Positions 24,922 to 38,610 of a stretch of DNA of 64,000 nucleotides are shown here, piece by piece; positions within the stretch are counted from its first letter, which is position 1, and every line of letters starts with the position of its first letter. Below the pieces are notes generated by a model. It was not told where the DNA came from and did not search any database. It saw only the letters and a list, made by a program, of their open reading frames with translations. A program made the translations under genes and the position numbers. The stretch comes from Auanema rhodensis (lineage: Eukaryota; Nematoda; Chromadorea; Rhabditida; Rhabditidae), in NCBI GenBank assembly GCA_964057225.1, contig OZ059895.1, forward strand, positions 620,001 through 684,000, in the 5' to 3' direction.

Positions 24922-27900
24922 TCAAGGCAAAGACAATGGACAATGTTATTCAACGAAAAAAATGATTCTTCAGGGTGAAAATCGAGGATATAAGTGTGAA
25001 CTTATATCAGTTGATATCTCGGTGCATTTTTAAGCTAGCGCAAATATAATAACACAGATCGACGCAGCTTAAAAATCCGCATCGAATGCACTATACTACA
25101 TTGAGAAACGCTTAATACAAAAATTTGTTATGATCGTTTGAAAAATGATGCATTAGTGTATGTTGAGTTTCCATGTACACTCAACATTGCTTCCAAAAAC
25201 ATTTTGACAAAAATTTTTTCGAAACATTTCAAAATAATTTAGCAAAAAGTAGATGTTTTTAGATTCCTTTTTTCAAGGCAAAGACGATGGACAATGTTAT
25301 TCAACGAAAAAATTAATTCTTCAGGGTGAAAATCGAGGATATAAGTGTGAACTTATATCAGTTGATATCTCGGTGCATTTTTAAGCTAGCGCAAATCTGA
25401 TAACACAAATCGACGCAGCTTAAAAATCCGCATCGAATGCACTATACTACATTGAGAAACGCTTAATACAAAAATTAGTTATGATCGTTTGAAAAATGAT
25501 GCATTAGTGTATGTTGAGTTTCCATGTACACTCAACATTGCTTCCAAAAACATTTTGACAAAAATTTTTTCGAAAAATTTCAAAATAATTTAGCAAAAAG
25601 TAGATGTTTTTAGATTCCATTTTTCAAAGCAAAGACGATGGACAATGTTATTCAACGAAAAAATTAATTCTTCAGGGTGAAAATCGAGGATATAAGTGTG
25701 AACTTATATCAGTTGATATCTCGGTGCATTTTTAAGCTAGCGCAAATCTGATAACACAAATCGACGCAGCTTAAAAATCCGCATCGAATGCACTATACTA
25801 CATTGAGAAACGCTTAATACAAAAATTAGTTATGATCGTTTGAAAAATGATGCATTAGTGTATGTTGAGTTTCCATGTACACTCAACATTGCTTCCAAAA
25901 ACATTTTGACAAAAATTTTTTCGAAAAATTTCAAAATAATTTAGCAAAAAGTAGATGTTTTTAGATTCCATTTTTCAAGGCAAAGACAATGGACAATGTT
26001 ATTCAACGAAAAAAATGATTCTTCAGGGTGAAAATCGAGGATATAAGTGTGAACTTATATCAGTTGATATCTCGGTGCATTTTTAAGCTAGCGCAAATAT
26101 GATAACACAGATCGACGCAGCTTAAAAATCCGCATCGAATGCACTATACTACATTGAGAAACGCTTAATACAAAAATTTGTTATGATCGTTTGAAAAATG
26201 ATGCATTAGTGTATGTTGAGTTTCCATGTACACTCAACATTGCTTCCAAAAACATTTTGACAAAAATTTTTTCGAAAAATTTCAAAATAATTTAGCAAAA
26301 AGTAGATGTTTTTAGATTTCATTTTTCAAGGCAAAGACGATAGACAATGTTATTCAACGAAAAAATTAATTCTTCAGGGTGAAAATCGAGGATATAAGTG
26401 TGAACTTATATCAGTTGATATCTCGGTGCATTTTTAAGCTAGCGCAAATCTGATAACACAGATCGACGCATCTTAAAAATCCGCATCGAATGCACTATAC
26501 TACATTGAGAAACGCTTAATACAAAAATTAGTTATGATCGTTTGAAAAATGATGCATTAGTGTATGTTGAGTTTCCATGTACACTCAACATTGCTTCCAA
26601 AAACATTTTGACAAAAATTTTTTCGAAAAATTTCAAAATAATTTAGCAAAAAGTAGATGTTTTTAGATTCCATTTTTCAAGGCAAAGACAATGGACAATG
26701 TTATTCAACGAAAAAAATGATTCTTCAGGGTGAAAATCGAGGATATAAGTGTGAACTTATATCAGTTGATATCTCGGTGCATTTTTAAGCTAGCGCAAAT
26801 ATAATAACACAGATCGACGCAGCTTAAAAATCCGCATCGAATGCACTATACTACATTGAGAAACGCTTAATACAAAAATTTGTTATGATCGTTTGAAAAA
26901 TGATGCATTAGTGTATGTTGAGTTTCCATGTACACTCAACATTGCTTCCAAAAACATTTTGACAAAAATTTTTTCGAAACATTTCAAAATAATTTAGCAA
27001 AAAGTAGATGTTTTTAGATTCCTTTTTTCAAGGCAAAGACGATGGACAATGTTATTCAACGAAAAAATTAATTCTTCAGGGTGAAAATCGAGGATATAAG
27101 TGTGAACTTATATCAGTTGATATCTCGGTGCATTTTTAAGCTAGCGCAAATCTGATAACACAAATCGACGCAGCTTAAAAATCCGCATCGAATGCACTAT
27201 ACTACATTGAGAAACGCTTAATACAAAAATTAGTTATGATCGTTTGAAAAATGATGCATTAGTGTATGTTGAGTTTCCATGTACACTCAACATTGCTTCC
27301 AAAAACATTTTGACAAAAATTTTTTCGAAAAATTTCAAAATAATTTAGCAAAAAGTAGATGTTTTTAGATTCCATTTTTCAAAGCAAAGACGATGGACAA
27401 TGTTATTCAACGAAAAAATTAATTCTTCAGGGTGAAAATCGAGGATATAAGTGTGAACTTATATCAGTTGATATCTCGGTGCATTTTTAAGCTAGCGCAA
27501 ATCTGATAACACAAATCGACGCAGCTTAAAAATCCGCATCGAATGCACTATACTACATTGAGAAACGCTTAATACAAAAATTAGTTATGATCGTTTGAAA
27601 AATGATGCATTAGTGTATGTTGAGTTTCCATGTACACTCAACATTGCTTCCAAAAACATTTTGACAAAAATTTTTTCGAAAAATTTCAAAATAATTTAGC
27701 AAAAAGTAGATGTTTTTAGATTCCATTTTTCAAGGCAAAGACAATGGACAATGTTATTCAACGAAAAAAATGATTCTTCAGGGTGAAAATCGAGGATATA
27801 AGTGTGAACTTATATCAGTTGATATCTCGGTGCATTTTTAAGCTAGCGCAAATATGATAACACAGATCGACGCAGCTTAAAAATCCGCATCGAATGCACT

Positions 27901-28431
27901 ATACTACATTGAGAAACGCTTAATACAAAAATTTGTTATGATCGTTTGAAAAATGATGCATTAGTGTATGTTGAGTTTCCATGTACACTCAACATTGCTT
28001 CCAAAAACATTTTGACAAAAATTTTTTCGAAAAATTTCAAAATAATTTAGCAAAAAGTAGATGTTTTTAGATTTCATTTTTCAAGGCAAAGACGATAGAC
28101 AATGTTATTCAACGAAAAAATTAATTCTTCAGGGTGAAAATCGAGGATATAAGTGTGAACTTATATCAGTTGATATCTCGGTGCATTTTTAAGCTAGCGC
28201 AAATCTGATAACACAGATCGACGCATCTTAAAAATCCGCATCGAATGCACTATACTACATTGAGAAACGCTTAATACAAAAATTAGTTATGATCGTTTGA
28301 AAAATGATGCATTAGTGTATGTTGAGTTTCCATGTACACTCAACATTGCTTCCAAAAACATTTTGACAAAAAGTTTTTCGAAAAATTTCAAAATAATTTA
28401 GCAAAAAGTAGATGTTTTTAGATTTCTTTTT
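24922..28431 (+). repeat. Pentamer tandem pair M72-M76 and M77-M81 (1755-bp unit)
   Basis: The unit is T1, T2, T3, T1 variant (AAATATGAT, A304, TTTCAT end), then an A17, G136 monomer with GCATCTT in the right arm of Dyad C. GCATCTT is found only in M76 and M81. The copies differ at the last monomer: M76 ends with an ordinary TTCCAT tail, M81 with AAAAAGTTTT and TTTCTT. M76 is therefore probably the junction monomer of the duplication. Confidence 0.86.
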
Positions 28432-28782
28432 TCAAGGCAAAGACGATGGACAATGTTATTCAACGAAAAAATTAATTCTTCAGGGTGAAAATCGAGGATA
28501 TAAGTGTGAACTTATATCAGTTGATATCTCGGTGCATTTTTAAGCTAGCGCAAATCTGATAACACAGATCGACGCAGCTTAAAAATCCGCATCGAGTGCA
28601 CTATACTACATTGAAAAACGCTTAATACAAAAATTAGTTATGATCGTTTGAAAAATGATGCATTAGTGTATGTTGAGTTTCCATGTACACTCAACATTGC
28701 TTCCAAAAACATTTTGACAAAAATTTTTTCGAAACATTTCAAAATAATTTAGCAAAAAGTAGATGTTTTTAGATTCCTTTTT
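28432..28782 (+). repeat. M82: GAGTGC-type monomer with C304
   Basis: A single copy of the GAGTGC/TGAAAAAC subtype, here with C304 and a TTCCTT end as in M52 and M55, but with AAATTAATTC rather than AAATAATTC. It links the pentamer pair to the following dimer pair. Confidence 0.75.
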
Positions 28783-30186
28783 TCAAGGCAAAGACGATGG
28801 ACAATGTTATTCAACGAAAAAATTAATTCTTCAGGGTGAAAATCGAGGATATAAGTGTGAACTTATATCAGTTGATATCTCGGTGCATTTTTAAGCTAGC
28901 GCAAATCTGATAACACAAATCGACGCAGCTTAAAAATCCGCATCGAATGCACTATACTACATTGAGAAACGCTTAATACAAAAATTAGTTATGATCGTTT
29001 GAAAAATGATGCATTAGTGTATGTTGAGTTTCCATGTACACTCAACATTGCTTCCAAAAACATTTTGACAAAAATTTTTTCGAAAAATTTCAAAATAATT
29101 TAGCAAAAAGTAGATGTTTTTAGATTTCAGTTTTCAAGGCAAAGACGATAGACAATGTTATTCAACGAAAAAATTAATTCTTCAGGGTGAAAATCGAGGA
29201 TATAAGTGTGAACTTATATCAGTTGATATCTCGGTGCATTTTTAAGCTAGCGCAAATCTGATAACACAGATCGACGCAGCTTAAAAATCCGCATCGAATG
29301 CACTATACTACATTGAGAAACGCTTAATACAAAAATTAGTTATGATCGTTTGAAAAATGATGCATTAGTGTATGTTGAGTTTCCATGTACACTCAACATT
29401 GCTTCCAAAAACATTTTGACAAAAATTTTTTCGAAACATTTCAAAATAATTTAGCAAAAAGTAGATGTTTTTAGATTCCTTTTTTCAAGGCAAAGACGAT
29501 GGACAATGTTATTCAACGAAAAAATTAATTCTTCAGGGTGAAAATCGAGGATATAAGTGTGAACTTATATCAGTTGATATCTCGGTGCATTTTTAAGCTA
29601 GCGCAAATCTGATAACACAAATCGACGCAGCTTAAAAATCCGCATCGAATGCACTATACTACATTGAGAAACGCTTAATACAAAAATTAGTTATGATCGT
29701 TTGAAAAATGATGCATTAGTGTATGTTGAGTTTCCATGTACACTCAACATTGCTTCCAAAAACATTTTGACAAAAATTTTTTCGAAAAATTTCAAAATAA
29801 TTTAGCAAAAAGTAGATGTTTTTAGATTTCAGTTTTCAAGGCAAAGACGATAGACAATGTTATTCAACGAAAAAATTAATTCTTCAGGGTGAAAATCGAG
29901 GATATAAGTGTGAACTTATATCAGTTGATATCTCGGTGCATTTTTAAGCTAGCGCAAATCTGATAACACAGATCGACGCAGCTTAAAAATCCGCATCGAA
30001 TGCACTATACTACATTGAGAAACGCTTAATACAAAAATTTGTTATGATCGTTTGAAAAATGATGCATTAGTGTATGTTGAGTTTCCATGTACACTCAACA
30101 TTGCTTCCAAAAACATTTTGACAAAAATTTTTTCGAAACATTTCAAAATAATTTAGCAAAAAGTAGATGTTTTTAGATTCCTTTTT
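28783..30186 (+). repeat. Dimer tandem pair M83-M84 and M85-M86 (702-bp unit)
   Basis: Each unit is an A136 monomer ending TTTCAG, a variant seen only here, followed by an A17, G136, C304 monomer. The second A17 monomer (M86) has T205 and runs into the quartet related to M57-M60, so the pair ends in another subtype switch. Confidence 0.84.
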
Positions 30187-31239
30187 TTAAGGCAAAGACG
30201 ATGGACAATGTTATTCAACGAAAAAATTAATTCTTCAGGGTGAAAATCGAGGGTATAAGTGTGAACTTATATCAGTTGATATCTCGGTGCATTTTTAAGC
30301 TAGCGCAAATCTGATAACACAGATCGACGCAGCTTAAAAATCCGCATCGAATGCACTATACTACATTGAGAAACGCTTAATACAAAAATTTGTTATGATC
30401 GTTTGAAAAATGATGCATTAGTGTATGTTGAGTTTCCATGTACACTCAACATTGCTTCCAAAAACATTTTGACAAAAATTTTTTCGAAACATTTCAAAAT
30501 AATTTAGCAAAAAGTAGATGTTTTTAGATTCCTTTTTTCAAGGCAAAGACGATGGACAATGTTATTCAACGAAAAAATTAATTCTTCAGGGTGAAAATCG
30601 AGGGTATAAGTGTGAACTTATATCAGTTGATATCTCGGTGCATTTTTAAGCTAGCGCAAATCTGATAACACAAATCGACGCAGCTTAAAAATCCGCATCG
30701 AATGCACTATACTACATTGAGAAACGCTTAATACAAAAATTAGTTATGATCGTTTGAAAAATGATGCATTAGTGTATGTTGAGTTTCCATGTACACTCAA
30801 CATTGCTTCCAAAAACATTTTGACAAAAATTTTTTCGAAAAATTTCAAAATAATTTAGCAAAAAGTAGATGTTTTTAGATTTCATTTTTCAAGGCAAAGA
30901 CGATAGACAATGTTATTCAACGAAAAAATTAATTCTTCAGGGTGAAAATCGAGGATATAAGTGTGAACTTATATCAGTTGATATCTCGGTGCATTTTTAA
31001 GCTAGCGCAAATCTGATAACACAGATCGACGCAGCTTAAAAATCCGCATCGAATGCACTATACTACATTGAGAAACGCTTAATACAAAAATTTGTTATGA
31101 TCGTTTGAAAAATGATGCATTAGTGTATGTTGAGTTTCCATGTACACTCAACATTGCTTCCAAAAACATTTTGACAAAAATTTTTTCGAAACATTTCAAA
31201 ATAATTTAGCAAAAAGTAGATGTTTTTAGATTCCTTTTT
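29836..31239 (+). repeat. Quartet M86-M89, second copy of M57-M60
   Basis: Carries the rare GAGGGTAT change in M87 and M88 in the same order as M58 and M59, and the TTAAGG head at the same place. The lag is 29 monomers (10,179 bp), the longest clear duplication lag I found in Domain I. Confidence 0.86.
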
Positions 31240-31941
31240 TCAAGGCAAAGACGATGGACAATGTTATTCAACGAAAAAATTAATTCTTCAGGGTGAAAAT
31301 CGAGGATATAAGTGTGAACTTATATCAGTTGATATCTCGGTGCATTTTTAAGCTAGCGCAAATCTGATAACACAGATCGACGCAGCTTAAAAATCCGCAT
31401 CGAATGCACTATACTACATTGAGAAACGCTTAATACAAAAATTAGTTATGATCGTTTGAAAAATGATGCATTAGTGTATGTTGAGTTTCCATGTACACTC
31501 AACATTGCTTCCAAAAACATTTTGACAAAAAGTTTTTCGAAAAATTTCAAAATAATTTAGCAAAAAGTAGATGTTTTTAGATTTCTTTTTTCAAGGCAAA
31601 GACGATGGACAATGTTATTCAACGAAAAAATTAATTCTTCAGGGTGAAAATCGAGGATATAAGTGTGAACTTATATCAGTTGATATCTCGGTGCATTTTT
31701 AAGCTAGCGCAAATCTGATAACACAGATCGACGCAGCTTAAAAATCCGCATCGAGTGCACTATACTACATTGAAAAACGCTTAATACAAAAATTAGTTAT
31801 GATCGTTTGAAAAATGATGCATTAGTGTATGTTGAGTTTCCATGTACACTCAACATTGCTTCCAAAAACATTTTGACAAAAATTTTTTCGAAAAATTTCA
31901 AAATAATTTAGCAAAAAGTAGATGTTTTTAGATTCCATTTC
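31240..31941 (+). repeat. M90-M91: last Domain I monomers
   Basis: M90 has AAAAAGTTTT and a TTTCTT end, and M91 is the GAGTGC subtype: the same pair as M4-M5 and M24-M25. M91 ends with a private CATTTCTCAAAGC. After this point the Domain I subtypes stop and a different family begins. Confidence 0.8.
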
Positions 31942-34900
31942 TCAAAGCAAAGACGATGGACAATGTTATTCAACGAAAAAATTAATTCTTCAGGGTGAAA
32001 ATCGAGGATATAAGTGTGAACTTATATCAGTTGATATCTCGGTGCATTTTTAAGTTAGCGCAAATCTGATAACACAGATCGACGCAGCTTAAAAATCCGC
32101 ATCGAATGCACTATACTACATTGAGAAACGCTTAATACAAAAATTAGTTATGATCGTTTGAAAAATGATGCATTAGTGTATGTTGAGTTTCCATGTACAC
32201 TCAACATTGCTTCCAAAAACATTTTGACAAAAATTTTTTCGAAACATTTCAAAATAATTTAGCAAAAAGTAGATGGTTTTAGATTCCTTTTTTTGAGGCA
32301 AAGACGATGGACAATGTTATTCAACGAAAAAATTAATTCTTCAGGGTGAAAATCGAGGATATAAGTGTGAACTTATATCAGTTGATATCTCGGTGCATTT
32401 TTAAGCTAGCGCAAATCTGATAACACAAATCGACGCAGCTTAAAAATCCGCATCGAATGCACTATACTACATTGAGAAACGCTTAATACAAAAATTAGTT
32501 ATGATCGTTTGAAAAATGATGCATTAGTGTATGTTGAGTTTCCTTGTACACTCAACATTGCTTCCAAAAACATTTTGACAAAAATTTTTTCGAAACATTT
32601 CAAAATAATTTAGCAAAAAGTAGATGTTTTTAGATTCCTTTTTTTGAGGCAAAGACGATGGACAATGTTATTCAACGAAAAAATTAATTCTTCAGGGTGA
32701 AAATTGAGGATATAAGTGTGAACTTATATCAGTTGATATCTCGGTGCATTTTTAAGCTAGCGCAAATCTGATAACACAAATCGACGCAGCTTAAAAATCC
32801 GCATCGAATGCACTATACTACATTGAGAAACGCTTAATACAAATATTAGTTATGATCGTTTCAAAAATGATGCATTAGTGTATGTTGAGTTTCCATGTAC
32901 ACTCAACATTGCTTCCAAAAACATTTTGACAAAAATTTTTTCGAAACATTTCAAAATAATTTAGCAAAAAGTAGATGGTTTTAGATTCCTTTTTTTGAGG
33001 CAAAGACGATGGACAATGTTATTCAACGAAAAAATTAATTCTTCAGGGTGAAAATTGAGGATATAAGTGTGAACTTATATCAGTTGATATCTCGGTGCAT
33101 TTTTAAGCTAGCGCAAATCTGATAACACAAATCGACGCAGCTTAAAAATCCGCATCGAATGCACTATACTACATTGAGAAACACTTAATACAGAAATTAG
33201 TTATGATCGTTTGAAAAATGATGCATTAGTGTATGTTGAGTTTCCATGTACACTCAATATTGCTTCCAAAAACATTTTGACAAAAATTTTTTCGAAAAAT
33301 TTCAAAATAATTTAGCAAAAAGTAGATGGTTTTAGATTCCTTTTTTTGAGGCAAAGACGATGGACAATGTTATTCAACGAAAAAATTAATTCTTCAGGGT
33401 GAAAATTGAGGATATAAGTGTGAACTTATATCAGTTGATATCTCGGTGCATTTTTAAGCTAGCGCAAATCTGATAACACAGATCGACGCAGCTTAAAAAT
33501 CCGCATCGAATGCACTATACTACACTGAGAAACGCTTAATACAAAAATTAGTTATGATCGTTTGAAAAATGATGCATTAGTGTATGTTGAGTTTCCATGT
33601 ACACTCAACATTGCTTCCAAAAACATTTTGACAAAAATTTTTTCGAAAAATTTCAAAATAATTTAGCAAAAAGTACATGTTTTTAGATTCCATTTTTCAA
33701 GGCAAAGACGATAGACAATGTTATTCAATGAAAAAATTAATTCTTCAGGGTGAAAATCGAGGATATAAGTGTGAACTTATATCAGTTGATATCTCGGTGC
33801 ATTTTTAAGCTAGCGCAAATCTGATAACACAGATCGACGCAGCTTAAAAATCCGCATCGAATGCACTATACTACATTGAAAAACGCTTAATACAAAAATT
33901 AGTTATGATCGTTCGAAAAATGATGCATTAGTGTATGTTGAGTTTCCATGTAAACTAAACATTGCTTCCAAAAACATTTTGACAAAAATTTTTTCGAAAC
34001 ATTTCAAAATAATTTAGCAAAAAGTAGATGTTTTTAGATTCCTTTTTTTGAGGCAAAGACGATGGACAATGTTATTCAACGAAAAAATTAATTCTTCAGG
34101 GTGAAAATCGAGGATATAAGTGTGAACTTATATCAGTTGATATCTCGGTGCATTTTTAAGCTAGCGCAAATCTGATAACACAAATCGACGCAGCTTAAAA
34201 ATCCGCATCGAATGCACTATACTACATTGAGAAACGCTTAATACAAAAATTAGTTATGATCGTTTGAAAAATGATGCATTAGTGTATGTTGAGTTTCCAT
34301 GTACACTCAACATTGCTTCCAAAAACATTTTGACAAAAATTTTTTCGAAACATTTCAAAATAATTTAGCAAAAAGTAGATGTTTTTAGATTCCTTTTTTT
34401 GAGGCAAAGACGATGGACAATGTTATTCAACGAAAAAATTAATTCTTCAGGGTGAAAATTGAGGATATAAGTGTGAACTTATATCAGTTGATATCTCGGT
34501 GCATTTTTAAGCTAGCGCAAATCTGATAACACAAATCGACGCAGCTTAAAAATCCGCATCGAATGCACTATACTACATTGAGAAACGCTTAATACAAATA
34601 TTAGTTATGATCGTTTCAAAAATGATGCATTAGTGTATGTTGAGTTTCCATGTACACTCAACATTGCTTCCAAAAACATTTTGACAAAAATTTTTTCGAA
34701 ACATTTCAAAATAATTTAGCGAAAAGTAGATGGTTTTAGATTCCTTTTTTTGAGGCAAAGACGATGGACAATGTTATTCAACGAAAAAATTAATTCTTCA
34801 GGGTGAAAATTGAGGATATAAGTGTGAACTTATATCAGTTGATATCTCGGTGCATTTTTAAGCTAGCGCAAATCTGATAACACAAATCGACGCAGCTTAA

Positions 34901-35100
34901 AAATCCGCATCGAATGCACTATACTACATTGAGAAACACTTAATACAAAAATTAGTTATGATCGTTTGAAAAATGATGCATTAGTGTATGTTGAGTTTCC
35001 ATGTACACTCAATATTGCTTCCAAAAACATTTTGACAAAAATTTTTTCGAAAAATTTCAAAATAATTTAGCAAAAAGTAGATGTTTTTAGATTCCTTTTT
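31942..35100 (+). repeat. Domain II, M92-M100: GAGGC family
   Basis: Most junctions here read TTTTTTTGAGGC instead of TTTTTTCAAGGC, still the same length. Other family markers are ATGGTTTTAG, AAAATTGAGG (T62), AAATATTAG, GTTTCAAAAATG, AACACTTAAT, CAATATTGC, CACTGAG and GTACATG. M93-M95 and M98-M100 are near-copies 5 monomers (1755 bp) apart. M97 has GTAAACTAAAC, which damages Dyad D. This stretch has more private changes per monomer than its neighbours, consistent with an older or less homogenised block. Confidence 0.85.
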
Positions 35101-37557
35101 TCAAGGCAAAGACGATGGACAATGTTATTCAACGAAAAAATTATTTCTTCAGGGTGAAAATCGAGGATATAAGTGTGAACTTATATCAGTTGATATCTCG
35201 GTGCATTTTTAAGCTAGCGCAAATCTGATAACACAGATCGACGCAGCTTAAAAATCCGCATCGAATGCACTATGCTACATTGAGAAACGCTTAATACAAA
35301 AATTAGTTATGATCGTTTGAAAAATGATGCATTAGTGTATGTTGAGTTTCCATGTACACTCAACATTGCTTCCAAAAACATTTTGACAAAAATTTTTTCG
35401 AAAGATTTCAAAATAATGTAGCAAAAAGTAGATGTTTTTAGATTCCTTATTTCAAGGCAAAAACGATAGACAATGTTATTCAACGAAAAAATTAATTCTT
35501 CAGTGTGAAAATCGAGGATATAAGTGTGAACTTATATCAGTTGATATCTCGGTGCATTTTTAAGCTAGCGCAAATCTGATAACACAGATGGACGCAGCTT
35601 AAAAATCCGCATCGAATGCACTATACTACATTGAGAAACGCTGGATACAAAAATTAGTTATGATCGTTTGAAAAATGATGCATTAGTGTATGTTGAGTTT
35701 CCATGTACACTCAACATTGCTTCCAAAAACATTTTGACAAAAATTTTTTCGAAAAATTTCAAAATAATGTAGCAAAAAGTAGATGTTTTTAGATTCCTTT
35801 TTTCAAGGCGAAGACGATGGACAAAGTTATTCAACGAAAAAATTGATTCTTCAGGGTGAAAATCGAGGATATAAGTGTGAACTTATATCAGTTGATATCT
35901 CGGTGCATTTTTAAGTTAGCGCAAATCTGATAACACAGATCGACGCAGCTTACAAATCCGCATCGAATGCACTATACTACATTGAAAAACGCTTGATACA
36001 AAAATTAGTTATGATCGTTTGAAAAATGATGCATTAGTGTATGTTGAGTTTCCATGTACACTCAACATTGCTTCCAAAAACATTTTGACAAAAATTTTTT
36101 CGAAAAATTTCAAAATAATGTAGCAAAAAGTAGATGTTTTTAGATTCCATTTTTCAAGGCAAAGACGATGGACAATGTTATTCAACGAAAAAATTAATTC
36201 TTCAGTGTGAAAATCGAGGATATAAGTGTGAACTTATATCAGTTGATATCTCGGTGCATTTTTAAGCTAGCGCAAATCTGATAACACAGATGGACGCAGC
36301 TTAAAAATCCGCATCGAATGCACTATACTACATTGAGAAACGCTTGATACAAAAATTAGTTATGATCGTTTGAAAAATGATGCATTAGTGTATGTTGAGT
36401 TTCCATGTACACTCAACATTGCTTCCAAAAACATTTTGACAAAAATTTTTTCGAAAAATTTCAAAATAATGTAGCAAAAAGTAGATGTTTTTAGATTTCT
36501 TTTTTCAAGGCGAAGACGATGGACAAAGTTATTCAACGAAAAAATTGATTCTTCAGGGTGAAAATCGAGGATATAAGTGTGAACTTATATCAGTTGATAT
36601 CTCGGTGCATTTTTAAGTTAGCGCAAATCTGATAACACAGATCGACGCAGCTTACAAATCCGCATCGAATGCACTATACTACATTGAAAAACGCTTGATA
36701 CAAAAATTAGTTATGATCGTTTGAAAAATGATGCATTAGTGTATGTTGAGTTTCCATGTACACTCAACATTGCTTCCAAAAACATTTTGACAAAAATTTT
36801 TTCGAAAAATTTCAAAATAATTTAGCAAAAAGTAGATGTTTTTAGATTCCATTTTTCAAGGCAAAGACGATGGACAATGTTATTCAACGAAAAAATTAAT
36901 TCTTCAGTGTGAAAATCGAGGATATAAGTGTGAACTTATATCAGTTGATATCTCGGTGCATTTTTAAGCTAGCGCAAATCTGATAACACAGATCGACGCA
37001 GCTTAAAAATCCGCATCGAATGCACTATACTACATTGAGAAACGCTTGATACAAAAATTAGTTATGATCGTTTGAAAAATGATGCATTAGTGTATGTTGA
37101 GTTTCCATGTAGACTCAACATTGCTTCCAAAAACATTTTGACAAAAATTTTTTCGAAAAATTTCAAAATAATTTAGCAAAAAGTAGATGTTTTTAGATTC
37201 CTTTTTTCAAGGCAAAGACGATGGACAATGTTATTCAACGAAAAAATTATTTCTTCAGGGTGAAAATCGAGGATATAAGTGTGAACTTATATCAGTTGAT
37301 ATCTCGGTGCATTTTTAAGCTAGCGCAAATCTGATAACACAGATCGACGCAGCTCAAAAATCCGCATCGAATGCACTATACTACATTGAGAAACGCTTAA
37401 TACAAAAATTAGTTATGATCGTTTGAAAAATGATGCATTAGTGTATGTTGAGTTTCCATGTACACTCAACATTGCTTCCAAAAACATTTTGACAAAAATT
37501 TTTTCGAAAAATTTCAAAACAATTTAGCAAAAAGTAGATGTTTTTAGATTCCATTTT
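35101..37557 (+). repeat. First Domain III monomers, M101-M107
   Basis: Domain III markers appear abruptly: G318 (AATGTAGC), G193 (TTGATAC), T53 (AGTGTG), a GGCGAAG head with CAAAGTT and TTGATTC, T114 (AAGTTAG) and TACAAA. M102-M103 and M104-M105 form a dimer pair (702 bp). M101-M103 match M111-M113 at 3510 bp. Private changes include TATGCTAC and GAAAGATTTC in M101, CGCTGGATAC in M102 and TGTAGACTC in M106. M107 starts like M101 (TTATTTC) but leads into a Domain I/II-type TCAAAGC head. Confidence 0.82.
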
Positions 37558-38610
37558 TCAAAGCAAAGACGATGGACAATGTTATTCAACGAAAAAATTA
37601 ATTCTTCAGGGTGAAAATCGAGGATATAAGTGTGAACTTATATCAGTTGATATCTCGGTGCATTTTTAAGCTAGCGCAAATCTGATAACACAAATCGACG
37701 CAGCTTAAAAATCCGCATCGAATGCACTATACTACATTGAGAAACGCTTAATACAAAAATTAGTTATGATCGTTTCAAAAATGATGCATTAGTGTATGTT
37801 GAGTTTCCATGTACACTCAACATTGCTTCCAAAAACATTTTGACAAAAATTTTTTCGAAACATTTCAAAATAATTTAGCAAAAAGTAGATGTTTTTAGAT
37901 TCCTTTTTTTGAGGCAAAGACGATGGACAATGTTATTCAACGAAAAAATTAATTCTTCAGGGTGAAAATTGAGGATATAAGTGTGAACTTATATCAGTTG
38001 ATATCTCGGTGCATTTTTAAGCTAGCGCAAATCTGATAACACAGATCGACGCAGCTTAAAAATCCGCATCGAATGCACTATACTACACTGAGAAACGCTT
38101 AATACAAAAATTAGTTATGATCGTTTGAAAAATGATGCATTAGTGTATGTTGAGTTTCCATGTACACTCAACATTGCTTCCAAAAACATTTTGACAAAAA
38201 TTTTTTCGAAAAATTTCAAAATAATTTAGCAAAAAGTACATGTTTTTAGATTCCATTTTTCAAGGCAAAGACGATAGACAATGTTATTCAATGAAAAAAT
38301 TAATTCTTCAGGGTGAAAATCGAGGATATAAGTGTGAACTTATATCAGTTGATATCTCGGTGCATTTTTAAGCTAGCGCAAATCTGATAACACAGATCGA
38401 CGCAGCTTAAAAATCCGCATCGAATGCACTATACTACATTGAGAAACGCTAAATACAAAAATTAGTTATGATCGTTTGAAAAATGATGCATTAGTGTATG
38501 TTGAGTTTCCATGTAAACTAAACATTGCTTCCAAAAACATTTTGACAAAAATTTTTTCGAAAAATTTCAAAATAATTTAGCAAAAAGTAGATGTTTTTAG
38601 ATTCCTTTTT
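37558..38610 (+). repeat. Domain II island, M108-M110
   Basis: M108 has A136, GTTTCAAAAATG, C304 and a GAGGC junction; M109 has AAAATTGAGG, CACTGAG and GTACATG; M110 has A17, CAATGAAAA and GTAAACTAAAC. M109-M110 match M96-M97 (33346-34047) at 13 monomers (4563 bp). The island is flanked on both sides by the TTATTTC monomer type (M107 and M111), so a segment spanning the II/III boundary was duplicated and later edited. M110 differs from M97 by GCTAAATAC, TGAGAAACG and A304. Confidence 0.85.
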
